Of a stretch of 64,000 nucleotides of DNA, positions 44,558-57,558 are shown piece after piece. The notes beneath the pieces were generated by a model. The model did no database searches and had not been told where the DNA came from. It was given only the letters and a program-made list of their open reading frames with translations. The stretch comes from Cryptococcus deneoformans JEC21 (taxonomy: Eukaryota > Basidiomycota > Tremellomycetes > Tremellales > Cryptococcaceae), in contig NC_006694.1 in NCBI RefSeq assembly GCF_000091045.1, forward strand, positions 446,001 to 510,000, in the 5' to 3' direction. Made by a program: the position numbers and the translations under genes. Each line of letters starts with the position of its first letter. The stretch's first letter is position 1.

Positions 44558-46204
44558 ATGCTCGCATCCATTATTGCTGCTCTCCCCCTCCTTGCTTTCC
44601 TCCCTCTTTCCAGCGCTCACGCCGTCTCGGATGGTGTCGCCCTTGAGTCCCGATTATGGTACGAACGCGCTGCCGCTGCTCTCTCTTCCGAGGCCGAAGC
44701 GGCGGGCGTCCCCAGTGGTTTCCGATCCAGGGCTCACACGTCCGGCTTGCGTCGTCGTGCTTCTCGACATCATAGTGAAGCTGGCCAAAAGCTCGTAAGG
44801 CGTAAGAAGGAGACTACTCAGAAACGTGACGGGGAAAAGAAGAAGAAGAAGAGGTCTTGCAAGGCTAAAACGACTGGTCTTGGTGCCGCTGCTACTGCGT
44901 CTTCATCCTCTGTGAGCGAGGAAGTCTCTTCCAGCGCAGCTACCGTGTCCAATTCTCTTGGTGCAGTTGCCAACGCTGCTACAGCTGGCATTAGCTCGCA
45001 GGCCGAGTCTAGCGCGGTGTCGTCTTCCTCTTCTAACGCCGCCCACGTCACCAACTACGCTCCTACTACCACTTCTTCTGCTGCGGGCTCCACCATCACC
45101 GATTCTGCTTCTGCTGTTGCCGATGCTTGGTCGCCTGAAATTTCTATCGGTCTCTCTGCTAACGCGTCCATCGACATTCTCACCACTTACACTGTCCCTG
45201 ATTCTGCTACCACCGCTCCTACCATCGCTCCCAGTGCGTCTGCCTCGACTACCTCTTCAGCGGCCAACTCTTCTACATCTGAGCTTTCCAGCGAGCTTCT
45301 TCCTTGGGGTCACGGTATTTCCAGTTGGACTACTTCTGGTGGTCTCCTCTCTTGTACGTTCTTTCGCTCCCTTACTTCTAATTTTGTTAATGAGTCATGT
45401 AGACGATGCCGCCCTTAAGCCTCTAACTGCTGGTAAACTTCCCGATACTGGTAACGCTCCCGATGGTACCTCAGCTCTCTGCGCCAACTTCCCCGCTGGT
45501 TCTTATGGTCTCACCAATTCTGGTTTCTCTTTCTATTCTTCAGGTGCCCACTCTGGTGTCGAGGTCGACAGCGCTCGTGAGGTCGCACTTTCTTATGCTG
45601 TCTACTTTGAGGAAGGTTTTGGCTTCAACAAGGGTGGGAAGATGCCCGGCCTTTACGGCGGAACTAGCTTGTCTGAGGCTAAGAGCTGCAGTGGCGGTCG
45701 AACGACTGACAGGGGAAGCTGTTTCTCAGCGAGGTTGATGTGGAGGACTGATGGTGCCGGTGAAATTTATGACTACTTGCCTGTTTCTTACACTGGCACC
45801 GACGACGGTTACGGCGAGTCCAGTAAGTACCATTTGCATCCTGTCGACGTTCCAGGACTAATCCCCGCTTAGTTGACCGAGGAGCTTTCACCTGGGCTAC
45901 CGGCCGATGGCAAACCGTTGCTATGCGAGTCAAGCTCAATGACGTTGGACAAGCAAACGGCGAGCAAGAACTTTTTGTTGATGGCCAGAGCGTGATCAAC
46001 ATTTCTGGCGTCACCTTTGCTACTGAGGAGGACACCGCAATCTTTGGTATCATGGCTCAGACCTTCTTCGTAAGTTGATTTTATCTGTTCGATAATGGAA
46101 TTCAGTCTGACACATGATTACAGGGCGGTCACACTTCCGAGTGGGCTTCTCCCAAGGACCAGAACTTGTATTTCAAGGACTGGACTCTTACTGTCCTTGC
46201 TTAA
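44558..46204 (+). CDS. Secreted polysaccharide lyase-like protein (PL14 type)
   Basis: Exons 44558-45353, 45403-45822, 45873-46069, 46124-46204; 497 residues. A clear signal peptide (MLASIIAALPLLAFLPLSSA, cut near AHA) is followed by a very basic stretch (about 75-105, KKETTQKRDGEKKKKKR) and a 150-residue Ser/Ala/Thr-rich stalk likely to be O-glycosylated. The C-terminal 230 residues are a beta-jelly-roll with ALSYAVYFEEGFGFNKGGKM, PGLYGG, RGSCFSARLMWRTDG, GRWQTVAMRVKLND and a closing NLYFKDWTLTV strand. This pattern matches fungal PL14-like proteins, which cleave alginate or glucuronan by beta-elimination. The fold call is good; substrate and activity are inferred. GH79 lies upstream on the same strand. 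Confidence 0.75.
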
Positions 46205-46820
46205 ACCTAAGCGCAGACTACTTTAGGCATTTGCAATGCTTGGACGCAACTATAAGGAGTTGTAAGGGGTTGTTTGCTTGTGTAATTGCTGCCTTTGCGC
46301 TTCTTTTATGGGGAATTTCGACTGTTCGAGGACTGGTTTCTCGTTCATATTTTTAATTATCATCTTGTCATTACCGCAAATTGCTGGCTCTAGAACCCTA
46401 ATCTCCTCTCTTTGGATCAGCTGTTACCGCAGGTGTTTATGTTCATGTCAATATTTTGTTGTTACCGTGTGTATACAAATTTGCGGATGCATATCCTGTG
46501 GGAGGCCGAAGCTTGTCGTGGTGCCGCGTAACATACAACGTCCGAGATCATCCCTAATCTACGATCTGTACTTACATCGTCTTCAATCGTAATACATTCT
46601 CCTGTATTTGTCTTTTTCAGGTGATGAATCAAACGAATTAATAATGATTGTCCAAATGCTCCAAGTACATGCTCGCTCATCATCAGGTGTGGAGCACAAT
46701 GCTTGCTGGATAATTAAAATCATCATATATCTAGAAGGTGCATCGATGAAAACCAAAGATACCCAGAGAGTTGGTGGGTAAGTATTTTAGTGATTACAGA
46801 CGAAGGAAGAGACATGTTGG
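46205..46820. other. Convergent intergenic region PL14-like gene / RPB6
   Basis: 616 bp between stop codons. AT-rich with repeated TTGTTACCG-type words near 46370-46470; no coding feature found. Confidence 0.4.
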
Positions 46821-47643
46821 TTATTCCTGAACGATGAGCTCCTCAACCTTCCAGTCCTCAAAAGAGTTGTCTAGATCGTAACCTTAGTCTTTACTCTCTA
46901 TAGCCTAAAGATGCAACGAAGACTTACCAGGAAGGTATCGCCGTATGACGAGGGGGATCTTCTTCGCGGCAAGCTCTTTGATCGCAATCTCAAGAGGATC
47001 TGATTCTCCTTCCACGGGCACAAGGACGGGGGCGTTCATACTGGAATTTGCGATGAGCACGGATAACTCCTGTCTACGGGGTTACTGCACGAAGAATGAA
47101 CATACCTAATCTGCAAAGCCCTGGTACCCAGTACTCTTGCTCGCTCGTACTTTGTCATATAAGGAGTCGTCACTCGGATCTCATTAGGCTTAGCAGCCTT
47201 CCCTGTTCGGGGACGGTCGCCTTCCGGAGCACCTGATTCCTACGAGCAGATTTTCAGTCGATACACTCTCCACGCCACGAAATGTACTTCAGGATACTGC
47301 ATCCAAGCTAGAAGAACTCACGATGATCATGGTTTCATCGACCTCGCCATTGGCGGCCTCTTCCTCAGCATTTTCTTCGTTCTCGTAGCTTTCGCAATCT
47401 GTCAGCAGCTGATCTACTCCCGCCTTCCTGCTTCCTCCGCATCAACCGTTCAGCACCCTGCTCATCATCATCTTTCTCCACCATTTCCATGCAGCATATT
47501 TTAACCTTCGCGCGACCTCTTTGCTCCATTTCCTCGTAGAAACACGAGATCTGCACTTACTTGAGGGTATCGGGGTCCACGTAGTCCTGCTCGTAGTCAC
47601 CTCCTTCGAAATCGCCAGTGTCCATTCGCTCGTCGTCAGACAT
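46821..47643 (-). CDS. RPB6: RNA polymerase I/II/III shared subunit Rpb6 (RPABC2)
   Basis: Shared small subunit at the clamp base of all three nuclear polymerases. Exons 47561-47643, 47322-47388, 47106-47239, 46928-47040, 46821-46870; 148 residues. Acidic N-terminus ([20 protein letters not shown]), then the conserved core [60 protein letters not shown] and end [12 protein letters not shown]. For exon 2 the acceptor GCGAAAG before 47388 keeps frame; the more obvious CTGACAG does not. It diverges from the PROPPIN gene over 431 bp. Confidence 0.97.
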
Positions 47644-48074
47644 TGTTATGTTGTTTTCGAGATTTAGGGCTTGAAATTAGAGGGCAAGGATTGTTTGGAA
47701 AACAATAGCAGTGACAATTATGGTCGATGGTGTTAATGGGCTGCCGAATACTTGTTATATGGGCTTACAGAACGCCAAAGTGTGCGGATATGAGTTGGAG
47801 AATCGATAGTCGGCAAGGACGGAGAGAAAGAGCGAGGAAAAGAATCGAAGTGAGTGATCACGTGATGTTTGGCTGACAAGTCCCCTGAGACAGTCTCATC
47901 GGACATCTTCCGAATACGTATATCATCATCTTCGCTTTATACATCCTCTTATACATCTGGCAACTGCATCTTCATTCTTTTATCTTTCCACTCAATCATA
48001 ACTCCTGCTCTACCAAACGTTACACCCCGAGCTATGAGGGATCCCAGGTAGAGTCACAGGATAACCCACCAATT
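47644..48074. promoter_or_regulatory. Divergent intergenic region RPB6 / PROPPIN
   Basis: 431 bp between starts. A CACGTGA E-box-like word lies at 47859-47865. No gene recognised. Confidence 0.4.
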
Positions 48075-49988
48075 ATGCAGCTCGGCCGCTACTCTGTCTC
48101 CACCCTCCTTCCGCCTCCTATCCATTCAATCACTTTCTCTCCGGATGGACGTTTCTTTGCAGTCGCAGCAGAGAAGGGCTACGAGATATGGAAGACCTGG
48201 CCTTTAGGTCTGGTTAGACGGAGAGGTTAGTTGAATAATCGTCTCCTTCGTGTTGTAATGTCGCCAGTGGCGAGGCTGTGTGGGATAAAAGGGCGCCGAA
48301 CGATCACTGATCTTCGTTCGTAGTCCTCCCTGGAACTCTTGCTCTAGCGGTGATCCTTCCCCACGCACCATTATTAGTTCTTCAAGCAGGAGGGACGGCA
48401 CCCCTCTATGCACCCAACAAAATAGTAATTTACAATGACAAGCTTGGGGAGGTCGTTGCGGAAGTCGAGTTTGGGTGCGTCACTAATACTAATGTCTGAA
48501 AGCGCAAATAGGCGATTCGCTGATTTCCATCTTTTAGTGAACGAATACGTGGAGTAGTAGCTCGACGAGGAATGATCTGTGTCGCTCTTCTCAGAAAAGT
48601 TGTTGGATTTGAATACGGCTTGGGCTCAGATGATGCAGGCAAGGGTAAAAGCAAAATGATGGACAGCAACAGCAATGGATTCTGGATCAAAAAAATTGGC
48701 GAGTGGGAAACTGCCAAGAATGAACAAGGTAAGTGGTATGATGAAGTTGACTCGACTAATACTGATGATGTGAAAAGGCCTTATGGCGATGGCCACTGCA
48801 CCAGGATCTACACTGTTAACCCTCCCAGGCCGTCAGCCTGGCCATGTCCAGCTGGTCCCACTTCCCCCGTGTCCATCTTCTTCCTCTCCTGGTTCGCCTA
48901 CTCGTACATCGGTTACATCTCAGACGACTTTCCGATCCCCGATCATCCTTGCTCATACTCACCCCCTTTCAACATTAGGCATCAGCCCCTCAGGATCTCA
49001 CATCGTTACCACTTCTGAGCGGGGCACCTTGCTTCGAATATGGGATACATCAAGGGGAAGGCTGGAAAGGGAACTGCGGAGAGGTGTTGATCCAGCTGAG
49101 ATGTGGGGTGCCACTTTTGAGCGAGATGGGAAGGGTGCAAGAGTAGCAGGATGGAGTGACAAAGGAACAATCCACGTATGGGAAAGCGAGGAAAACAAGA
49201 CAGGACAAAATGGAACGAGGCCGTAGGTCAAAATATACCAAAGATCAAAACCTCATGCTGACTGTTTCTTCAGAGCAACTCCATCAAATGCTTCCTTAAC
49301 GAACATACTCTCCCGCAACCTCCCATTACCCAAATACTTCTCTTCCATCACATCTACGGCCCAGTATCGTCTTCCTCGCAAGAACCCTCATGCATTCAGT
49401 GCAGCTTTGGGGGCTGCTGGTGTACCTTCAATGGCCATGAAAGAGGCTGTGGACTTGGAGGGCGAAAGAGGCGAAAGATTCATTGTCGGATGGATCGAAG
49501 TAGACGTGGCCGTAGAAGATCATAAAGTGGATGACAAGGATCGAGCCAAAGAAGACCCCAAAGCTCAATACCGACCATCATCTAATGTGTCGACAATGGG
49601 TAGCTTTCCTATTGGCACTCGCGAGGAACGTATGTCATTTGGTTCAGAAGGCACGAGTCGCACAGCGACCCCTTTCCAGCGGGTAGAAACACCCACGCCA
49701 GGTGGGACTAAGCTGGGTCGAGGACGAGGACGTATGTCTGGGGGTCCCCATGTGAGACTAAAGGGCCACTCTGCCCAGCGAACTTCCTCGAATACTCCCT
49801 CTCAGAAGCGGACGGAGAAACAAATGCAGCTGATAGCTATCACTTATTCAGGTGATTGGTATCGACTGAAGATTCCCGAAGGTGCAGGACGGGGCGAAGG
49901 CTCATCTGGCGGCGAGGAAGGAAAAACGAGTGCCAAATGCGAATTGGTAGAGTACAGACGGCTAGCAGTTGGGGGCGGAGGTTGGTAG
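48075..49988 (+). CDS. PROPPIN (Atg18/Atg21/Hsv2, WIPI family) phosphoinositide-binding propeller
   Basis: Seven-bladed propeller that binds PI3P and PI(3,5)P2 on autophagic and endosomal membranes. Exons 48075-48225, 48324-48474, 48538-48728, 48778-49222, 49274-49988; 550 residues. It opens with SITFSPDGRFFAVAAEKGYEIW and shows LLVLQAGG-type strands, IVIYNDKLGEVVAEVEFGERI, STLGISPSGSHIVTTSERGT, LLRIWDTSRGRLERELRRG and GWSDKGTIHVWE. The two-site lipid motif is LRRG at residues 264-267 (FRRG in Atg18). The Pro/Ser-rich insert before the fifth blade and a long insert near the end are longer than in yeast Atg18. I cannot choose between the paralogues by eye. Confidence 0.85.
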
Positions 49989-50136
49989 TGATCGCTGTTC
50001 ATTTTCGAATTTTTGTCATCATCACAGAATGAACCATCCATATCATGTGTGCAGACAGTTGCATTGTTGTATATTTGAGAATACCATTCTATGCATTTTA
50101 TTACGAGCTATCATAAACACCTGACAAACATAACAA

Positions 50137-53100
50137 CTACTCGAGATACTCCTTCAAACTACCTGTCACCTTTTCAATCTTGGCCAACACACCACGTGCC
50201 GCAATTTCTACGTCCTTGCTTTCATCTTCCAACAACTCCGCCAGGAACTCGCTCACAGTTTCTGGCACCAAGCCCACCATCTCCTCTGCCTGAGCGTCCC
50301 AAATGGCACTGAGGGCATCAAGAGCTGCCAACCTCACCTTGGGATCGTCAGACCTAGTAGCAAGGCATACTGCAGTGTTGAGACGTCTCAAGACGTTTTC
50401 AGCAGTGGTACTACCTGCAAGGTTCGCCAAACAGCTGGAGATGGGGCGAGGGCTCTGTGGAGAAGGAGCAATGGGAAGGAAAAGAGGGACTTGAGCCACG
50501 AGCTGAGGAAGGAGCTCGATCTCCAAGGCGTCAGTCCAAAAGGCGCCAGAGTCGACTTCGAAGGATTTGCCGAGGACGTTAAGGAGAAGTGTCCAGAGAG
50601 GCTCCGAGCGAACGGAGCCAGACGCAAAGGCGGGAAGAAGCTCTTGGATGTGAGGGAAAAGTATGCCCATGTAGGGTGAGAGGAGGTTCTTGAACTTGGT
50701 AAGAAGGCCCATCATCACATGGAGAAGCACAATCTTCCTTTCAGTCAAACGCCCATCGTCCGCATTCTTGCCCTCAGCCAAGTCAATAACCGCCCAGTCA
50801 TACAGCCTGATGAACAGCGGCTTGAATGTAGGCTCGTTGAGCTTAGTAACCAACTCGAGGAAAGATCCGATAGCAGACTCCTCCACGTCGTTGACAACCC
50901 GTGTATCAACACCCTTGAGTTGCAATCGGTGTCTCAAGTCGAACACATCCAAGAAGAAAGCGAACACAGGCTTAAGCATGCTAGGCAAATCTTCCCTTGC
51001 CGCATTCTTCAGCGTCAACCTCAACATTTCAAAGAAACCCTTCATTTCATTGTCGCCGCCCTTTTCTTGCACTGTCTTCCAAGCTTCTATGAGGACAGGG
51101 AAAAGAGACTTCGTGCGAATTTTCTTCGCAAGTGTGGTGAACAAGGAGGCAGAGTTGGTTTCTTCGACCCTTCGATAATCGATGGTGGTGATAAGAATAG
51201 CATTGAGCTGCTTGGAGGAAATGAAGGTAGGAATAGTCTCAATGACTGAAGAAAGGGTGACAAAGGCTTGGTTGGTAGCTGTAGCAGCCAATTTGGTAGA
51301 TTTGATAAGGTTGAGGGAGGTGTCCAAGATGGACTGGATGAAGGGAATTGTTCGTGCGGCGAGACGTCGACTGTGATAGTTTTAACCTTCGGCCCTAAAC
51401 TAAACAAAAATTTACTTACACTAATAGCTCAACCAACGATAAAGCAGCAACAATAACAGCACTGTCTTTGACCTTTCCAATACAGCCCACGACGGTAGGT
51501 AAAACGCTTGCCAGGGCACCATCCTCTTGAGCAATCGCAGTCTTAGTTACAGACTTAACGGCCTCCAAAGCCGCATTGACAGTCGCTCCCGACGCAGCGA
51601 GCAAATCACCGATCCTCTTAAGGATCTCAGCGATAACCTTAGTGCAGCGCAAGCGGACCTCGGACTTGATGAGAGGAAGGCGCTCGGCAAAGACACCAAG
51701 AGACATGATGATATCTTGCTCTGAGCCGTCACTAAGCAATTCTGCAGTGACTCCCAAGAAGTTGTCTGCGGAAAGGAGAAGCATAGTGCTGGCGAGAGTC
51801 TTATGTAAATTGGAAGGGATGTCGGTAGTCGCCATAACGGGCTGAGATGTTGAAGCGGCAAGCACGATGAGCTGGCGAACAGCAGATTGTACAAGAGCTT
51901 GAGAGCAAGCTTTGCCTCGAAGCTGACCGAGAATAGAGGAGAGGAAGGAAAGAAGGTATGTGACCTGGCGAAGGGGCCGATCGGTCGCATCGTTCTCCGA
52001 GATACTGACATTCAAGTCAGCTTTTATCTGACTCGCTCTTAAAAATATCACCTTAAGACGTACGTTTGGCTCAAGAATGCCTCCTTATCGGCCTTGCTGA
52101 GATCACCAATCAACCTGGCCAGCTCCTGCACGATTTCGCCAAGCACTTGGGTCTTCACTGAAACGTCGAAGGCTGCAACCAAGTTGGCGGGAAGCTCAAG
52201 GGCAGTAGACACGGATTCCTTATTTCTGCCGGCCTTAGTAGTCGCGCGATCAACAAGAAGCATGCAAACGGGGGCGAGGTAGTCAGAAGCACCGAGAGAT
52301 TTGACAAGGTGGACGAAGAAACTGTGAAAGATATGTGAGCTACAGGACTTAAAGCGCTACAGTAAACAACATACGGAAGGGTGCGGTGTCGGGGCAGACG
52401 GCCAGCCATGTCGGTGAAGATACTCAAGAAAGTCAGCGACTTGGTATAGAGCTCCAAGCTGTTCTGCGCCTTCTCCTTGAGAGACTGCGTCATGACAGGG
52501 ACGATCCTTGAGACAGTCTATAATAACACTTAACAAGGTACCTTGAAGACGTTCGTCATTGGACACTCACCTTTTCGACCACACCGAACGTGTACGCATC
52601 ATCCCTCTGGAAGTCGCTTGCGCCCATGAAGGTAAAGATGGGCATAACGTTATGCAAAACGGCGTCAGGGATAAGTCTAGCCAACTCGGACGCAACCAGC
52701 AATGCCCGCTGAGCAGTTCGAGGGTTGGTAGAGGCCCTTATGACCTTGATGACCACCTCGATACCGACGTGCGCCCTCTGGATCTCTTGGGCGTCGGTAA
52801 TCCTTTCAACCAAAGCAAGAATAGCGCCAAAGACTTCCTGTTCAAGATAATCAATACCTTCCTTGACGATGAGCCGCTTGGCGAGGAGGGCGGAAAGAAT
52901 AGACATGAGAGATGCAACAAGAGGCGCACTGGCGGGAATGGAAGGCCAGTTGCGAGAATCAACGAAGGTGATTAGTTCATGGACCGCCTGTGTAGGCCTG
53001 TCTTCGTCTCTGCATCGATGGTCAGTTCAGAACGTAAAAATAATGCGACCGGCACGTACGCAGCATCTTGCCTCTGCCTCTTCCTATTGACACTCGTCTC

Positions 53101-56100
53101 CAAAGGATCAGACAAATGCTCAATCAACTCAATGAGAACTCTCGGCTGGATGTCAAGCTTCTCAAGCACCTTGACGGCATCAAGAGCATCGTCGGTAGGG
53201 AGAGCATGGATACACTGGATAAGAGCAATGATGTATTCAATCTGTTGGTGAGCTTCAAGAGCGGAGAATACACCGCCAACCATCGCTTTGAAAGAGAGGA
53301 TTCGAAGTCGGGCGATGAAACCTTCACAGCAGTGTTAGCCAAACTGATTTGCATGAAGTGACGTTAAAGACTTACGAGACGACTTTGAGGCATCCAGCAA
53401 GTTGAGAAGGAATTCCCACCCTTCCCCACCAGCTTCACCAAGAACGCTGACGCTCTGCACTCTCAAGCTGCCCATCAAAGCCTGCACGTATAGAGCTTGC
53501 TGTCCGTCAGGCAAACTGCTCAACCAAAGGCTTTCCTCGGATTTATCGTCAAAGAGACTGGCGAGAAGAGGGATGGCGCTTCGCAAGATAGAAGTGTCGT
53601 GCACATCAGAGAGGAGGGACAAGAGAACAAGGCGAGGGTCAATAGCTCGGTAAGAAGCCACATGGGACATGAGGAATCCAATAATTGCTCGACGGTGAGC
53701 TGACTCTTTCCTGTTTTTGCCGGACTGCATGTTGAGCACCTCGGTGTGGAAGGCTTTCAGCCTCAGACGGTCGATGACAAACTCTTCAGCGACCTCGAGG
53801 AGTGTTTCAATGTATTTCTTCCTGTCAACTGACTTGAGAAGTTGAGTCATTTCTGCACAATGAATTAGTTATGCTCTCTCACAATGACGGATGTTGGAAA
53901 ACAAGCTTACCAGATCGGTCACCGTAAATAGTATCCAAAGCGTAAACATCACCCATTCCCTCACCACCCTCCACGCTTCTTAAAACGTCAACCGCAACCC
54001 GTCTCACATCCTTGTCGCTATCCTGCAAAGCAATCAAAATCTGAGGCAGAACCACTTGGAAATCCACGGGTTGACCTTGCGCAGCGGGGCTGGTAGGGAG
54101 GGTAGCATAGGCGTGGATGAAAGCAAGGGCATGCTTGAGCGCTGAAATTCGCAAAGGAACGGGGGAAGTGGAAGAAGTCCAGATAGAGGAGAAGAACAAA
54201 AGGGCTTCTTCGCCCAGCTGGGTGAGAAGAGAGCGGAGAAGAAAATGGGCAACATTAGCGGGAAGAATGGCAATGTTGGCCCAAAGGTAGATTTGCTGGG
54301 CAAAGGTCTTGTAAGAGGCATCTTTCGCCTTGCTCTCTCCGGACAACCAAACGATCTGGCCAATAGGTTTGATAACCTTGCCCATAGCTGCCAAGATACT
54401 GACAATTGCTCGCAGAGTTGTGCGGGTCTCCTCAGGCTTCTTGTAGACACTTTCCATATACTCAGTGTTGACGTTCTCATCCGCATGCTTGAGATCCCTC
54501 AAAGAGTGGCCAGTCAATCGAGGAGAGAGGTACTTGAGAATAGAGAGAGAAGTCGAAAGTTGGCGGGGACCACGGAGGGTAAGAACAAGAGAGTGAAGAA
54601 TGAGGTAAGCGAGGAGGCGTGCAGAAGAAGTGGTAGAATCGAGCTGAGCAATGAGAAAAGATATATCATCCTCAAAGGTGGATGAGGACAAGGTAGCTCC
54701 TGTAAAGTTGTAAAGTTGTCAGCAGTCAGCCAGCACAAACGAAGAATTTTCACTTACCAGCCAAAGCCTTGGCAATGACCAAATTCCCCTTTTGCGCACC
54801 CTTCATGCCCTCTTCCCTTGCCTTGCCAATCTCAGGGCCAATTGTGCTCAATTTGTCCAACTTCTTGAATCCACCGTTGAGCAGCTTCAATGCTTGGCTC
54901 TTAGTAAGAGGTTGTCGTTTTTCGGTGGAAAGGAAAATAGGGAAAAGGAGGGACTCGTAAATTTGTTTTCCAGCCTCAGGGTGGGAAACTAAAAGATGTT
55001 GCGAAATGAAATCGAGATGAAGTCCAATAATATGAGAGATAGGGGAAACCGCCCAGAAAACAGGTTTGACACCGGCAATGTACTTTTCGACAGGCAAGAT
55101 CTCCAATAACGATTTGGGCTCTTCATAGAGGGCGTTGACAACATTTTCATCGACATCACTCAACCTTGCCTCAAGGGCAGTAATGGAGCTCTCAATCTCT
55201 TCGCCCTTCTTGGCCATATCGATGACCGATTTGACACCAGTCACTCGACTAGAAATATCGGCAGCGTACACATCGAGGAAAGCAACTTCCCCGGAGGGTT
55301 TTTGCACAAGACCATGATCGACAGGGTGGGTATCAATTTCCAAAGATGCAGACGCTTGGAGGAATGCAGTGTCCACGATTGAAGGATGACGTTCTCGCAA
55401 ATTGGTAAGAAGTGACTTGCAGGCAGCCTTGACTTCTTGGGAATCAGTAGATGAACCAAGTTGCAAAAGGTTTGTAGAGGCAAGCTCTGTAACAGAGGTA
55501 GGAAGAGACTCGTGCTCAAGTACAGTAGCGAGGGCCTTGGCGTGCAAGTCGGGCTTCTCGAGCATACTCTTAACCACGATGTTGAGCGCTTTTTCGAACC
55601 TATACTTGTCCATGGCGGCAACAAGAATTTCACCCAACTGGCTGACCTTGGCCAAATTCTCAGTGGCATGTTCGCCAAGACCAAGGGACCAAGTGTGACG
55701 GTCATTGAGAATCACGAGTAGAGTGAGCATACGCTGAGAAGGATTGGAACCAGTACCGGGCGTAAGAAGAGAGGAGACGATGGCGAGGAAAGGCTCGTCA
55801 GCAAGAGGAACTGTGCGAGTGAGGAGAACGAGAGGGGGATAAACGGCGGCCTGCAATCAAAAAATCAGAAATCTCAATCCTGTACCCATACCAGATGTTA
55901 CTAACATTCACGTCTTCGCCTGCCTTGGGAGTTTCGAGCAGGGTCACAAAGCTTTCCACGAGCTGCTTCACAACACCCTCGTTGGCACCCTTTCCATGTC
56001 TAGCACCTTCCAATAAGTCAACCATGGTAGCGGTCCAAAACGTGAGCAAAGCATGGTGCACGACCCCCTCCTTGACCGCTTGTTGGACCATGGAGGCGAT

Positions 56101-56736
56101 ATCACCAAGGAGGACAAGGGACTTATCCTTGGCAGGTGAAATAGAGGTGACGATATATGATCGGGGAATAGGCTGCGCATTCTTTACGAGGGGAGCAAAT
56201 GTAGCGTAGTAAGGTGATGTTTTTGGGATTGTAACGATGGCGAGAATACGAGGGAAGTTGGGGGATTCGTGGTAGGGCAAGAAGGATCGAAGAACCTCGT
56301 CGACATTCATCTCGTGCACCCTAAATTGGTCAGTCTGAGTAAATTCAGCTCAGAGGTCAACACACCTGAATCTCCGGACCATCCATTCGATACACTTTCC
56401 GCCAGCCATAAGCCTGATCCATTTACCTAATCTTCTTAAACATCTTCCCAACGTCCTGTCCAAATTATCATTCTCCTCCTTGCTCAACACCATCCTGTCC
56501 GTCCTTTTTGCAGATTCACTGAACAGTTCTTCTTCAAATTCTTCCATCTCTGGGTCCAAAGAGAGAAGCTCGTCAAAACCAGACTGGGCGAGATCGAAAA
56601 TAGAGTCGATGTCATGAGAAGAGGCGACATCTGGGGGAAAGAGGTAAGATTTGCCGGAAGGGGCACCATAGGCTGATGTGAGCCTGGCTGCATCGAGAGA
56701 CGCAATGCTCTGGAGTTGCTGGGCGAGGGAGGACAT
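50137..56736 (-). CDS. UTP10: U3 snoRNP/t-UTP protein Utp10 (HEATR1)
   Basis: HEAT-repeat scaffold of the small-subunit processome (UTP-A), linking rDNA transcription to 18S processing in the nucleolus. Exons 56366-56736, 55906-56320, 54758-55850, 53911-54699, 53376-53852, 53060-53321, 52571-53009, 52375-52517, 52064-52321, 51420-52004, 50137-51370; 2021 residues, frame closes. The N-terminus follows the family: [51 protein letters not shown]. The remainder is helical repeats with conserved C-terminal blocks such as [17 protein letters not shown] and [20 protein letters not shown], ending [14 protein letters not shown]. This is the largest gene of the window. Its stop is 148 bp from that of the PROPPIN gene. 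Confidence 0.96.
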
Positions 56737-56984
56737 GGTTTGTCCGAGTGGAGTTCCCTCTATTTTATAATTTCTAGCTGAAAGAGGACTTGTAGCAATT
56801 TTGAAAATAAAAAATAAAAAATATCAGAGCTGCAACCGCAGGTTAACCTGTGCCTGGACCTAGCGGAGATCGACCCAACTCCATACACGTCACTACTTCT
56901 TATTTGGCTCGTCATCTCTTTTCCTTCCACCAATTCTTCTTTGCATAGAACATCCCAATAGAAGCTGAACCACAAGCCTTCACC
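56737..56984. promoter_or_regulatory. Bidirectional promoter UTP10 / PKR1
   Basis: 248 bp between starts. Contains an A/T-rich run (AAAATAAAAAATAAAAAATA, 56801-56822) that may be nucleosome-free. Confidence 0.45.
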
Positions 56985-57503
56985 ATGTCGGAAGGTACCA
57001 TTACCAATTCTGTGGAAGGCGAAGAAACAAAACCCCAAGAGGAGCCAGGCTTCGTCAGTTTACTCGTCAAGTCTGTCTTTGAGGTGCGAGCACTTACCCG
57101 CCCGCTATGACGAAGTACTGACCCTTTACATAGCCTGGTGTGAATCCTGCTGTGGTTATGGGTACGAACTTTGCTCGACATGGCATTACCTTAAGGTCAT
57201 AGCTGATCAATATTAGCTATGAATGGGTGCTTCTTCCTCCTCATCCTTACCCTTTTCGCTCTTGCTTTCTTGACTCAATGGAACAAGCACGTCCTTCTTT
57301 TGCTCGCTGTCACTTTACTACTCTGGGGATCTATGGCTTGGTACGTTCAATCCACGATGTCGACAGTTAAAAACTAATAACATGTACGTAGGTTCGTCTT
57401 GGAGCTCACTCGTGTACAAAGCCGACCGAATAACATGCCTCCACCCATTGACCTCGACTCTTTAAAAGATAGCCCTGCAGACGAGTCAAAGAAGGAACAA
57501 TAA
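56985..57503 (+). CDS. PKR1: V-ATPase assembly factor Pkr1
   Basis: ER membrane protein required to assemble the V0 sector of the vacuolar ATPase. Exons 56985-57083, 57134-57161, 57217-57340, 57392-57503; 120 residues. Family features: FVSLLVKSVFEPGVNPAVVM, then two adjacent membrane helices (CFFLLILTLFALAFLTQW and VLLLLAVTLLLWGSMAWFVL) joined by NKH, and a short polar tail. Exon 2 is 28 nt. The stop codon is only 55 bp from the CD2BP2 stop on the other strand, so transcripts very probably overlap. Confidence 0.9.
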
Positions 57504-57558
57504 ACATGTCATCGCATGCAAATAGACATGCACTGCTATAAAATAGATTTGATCATGT

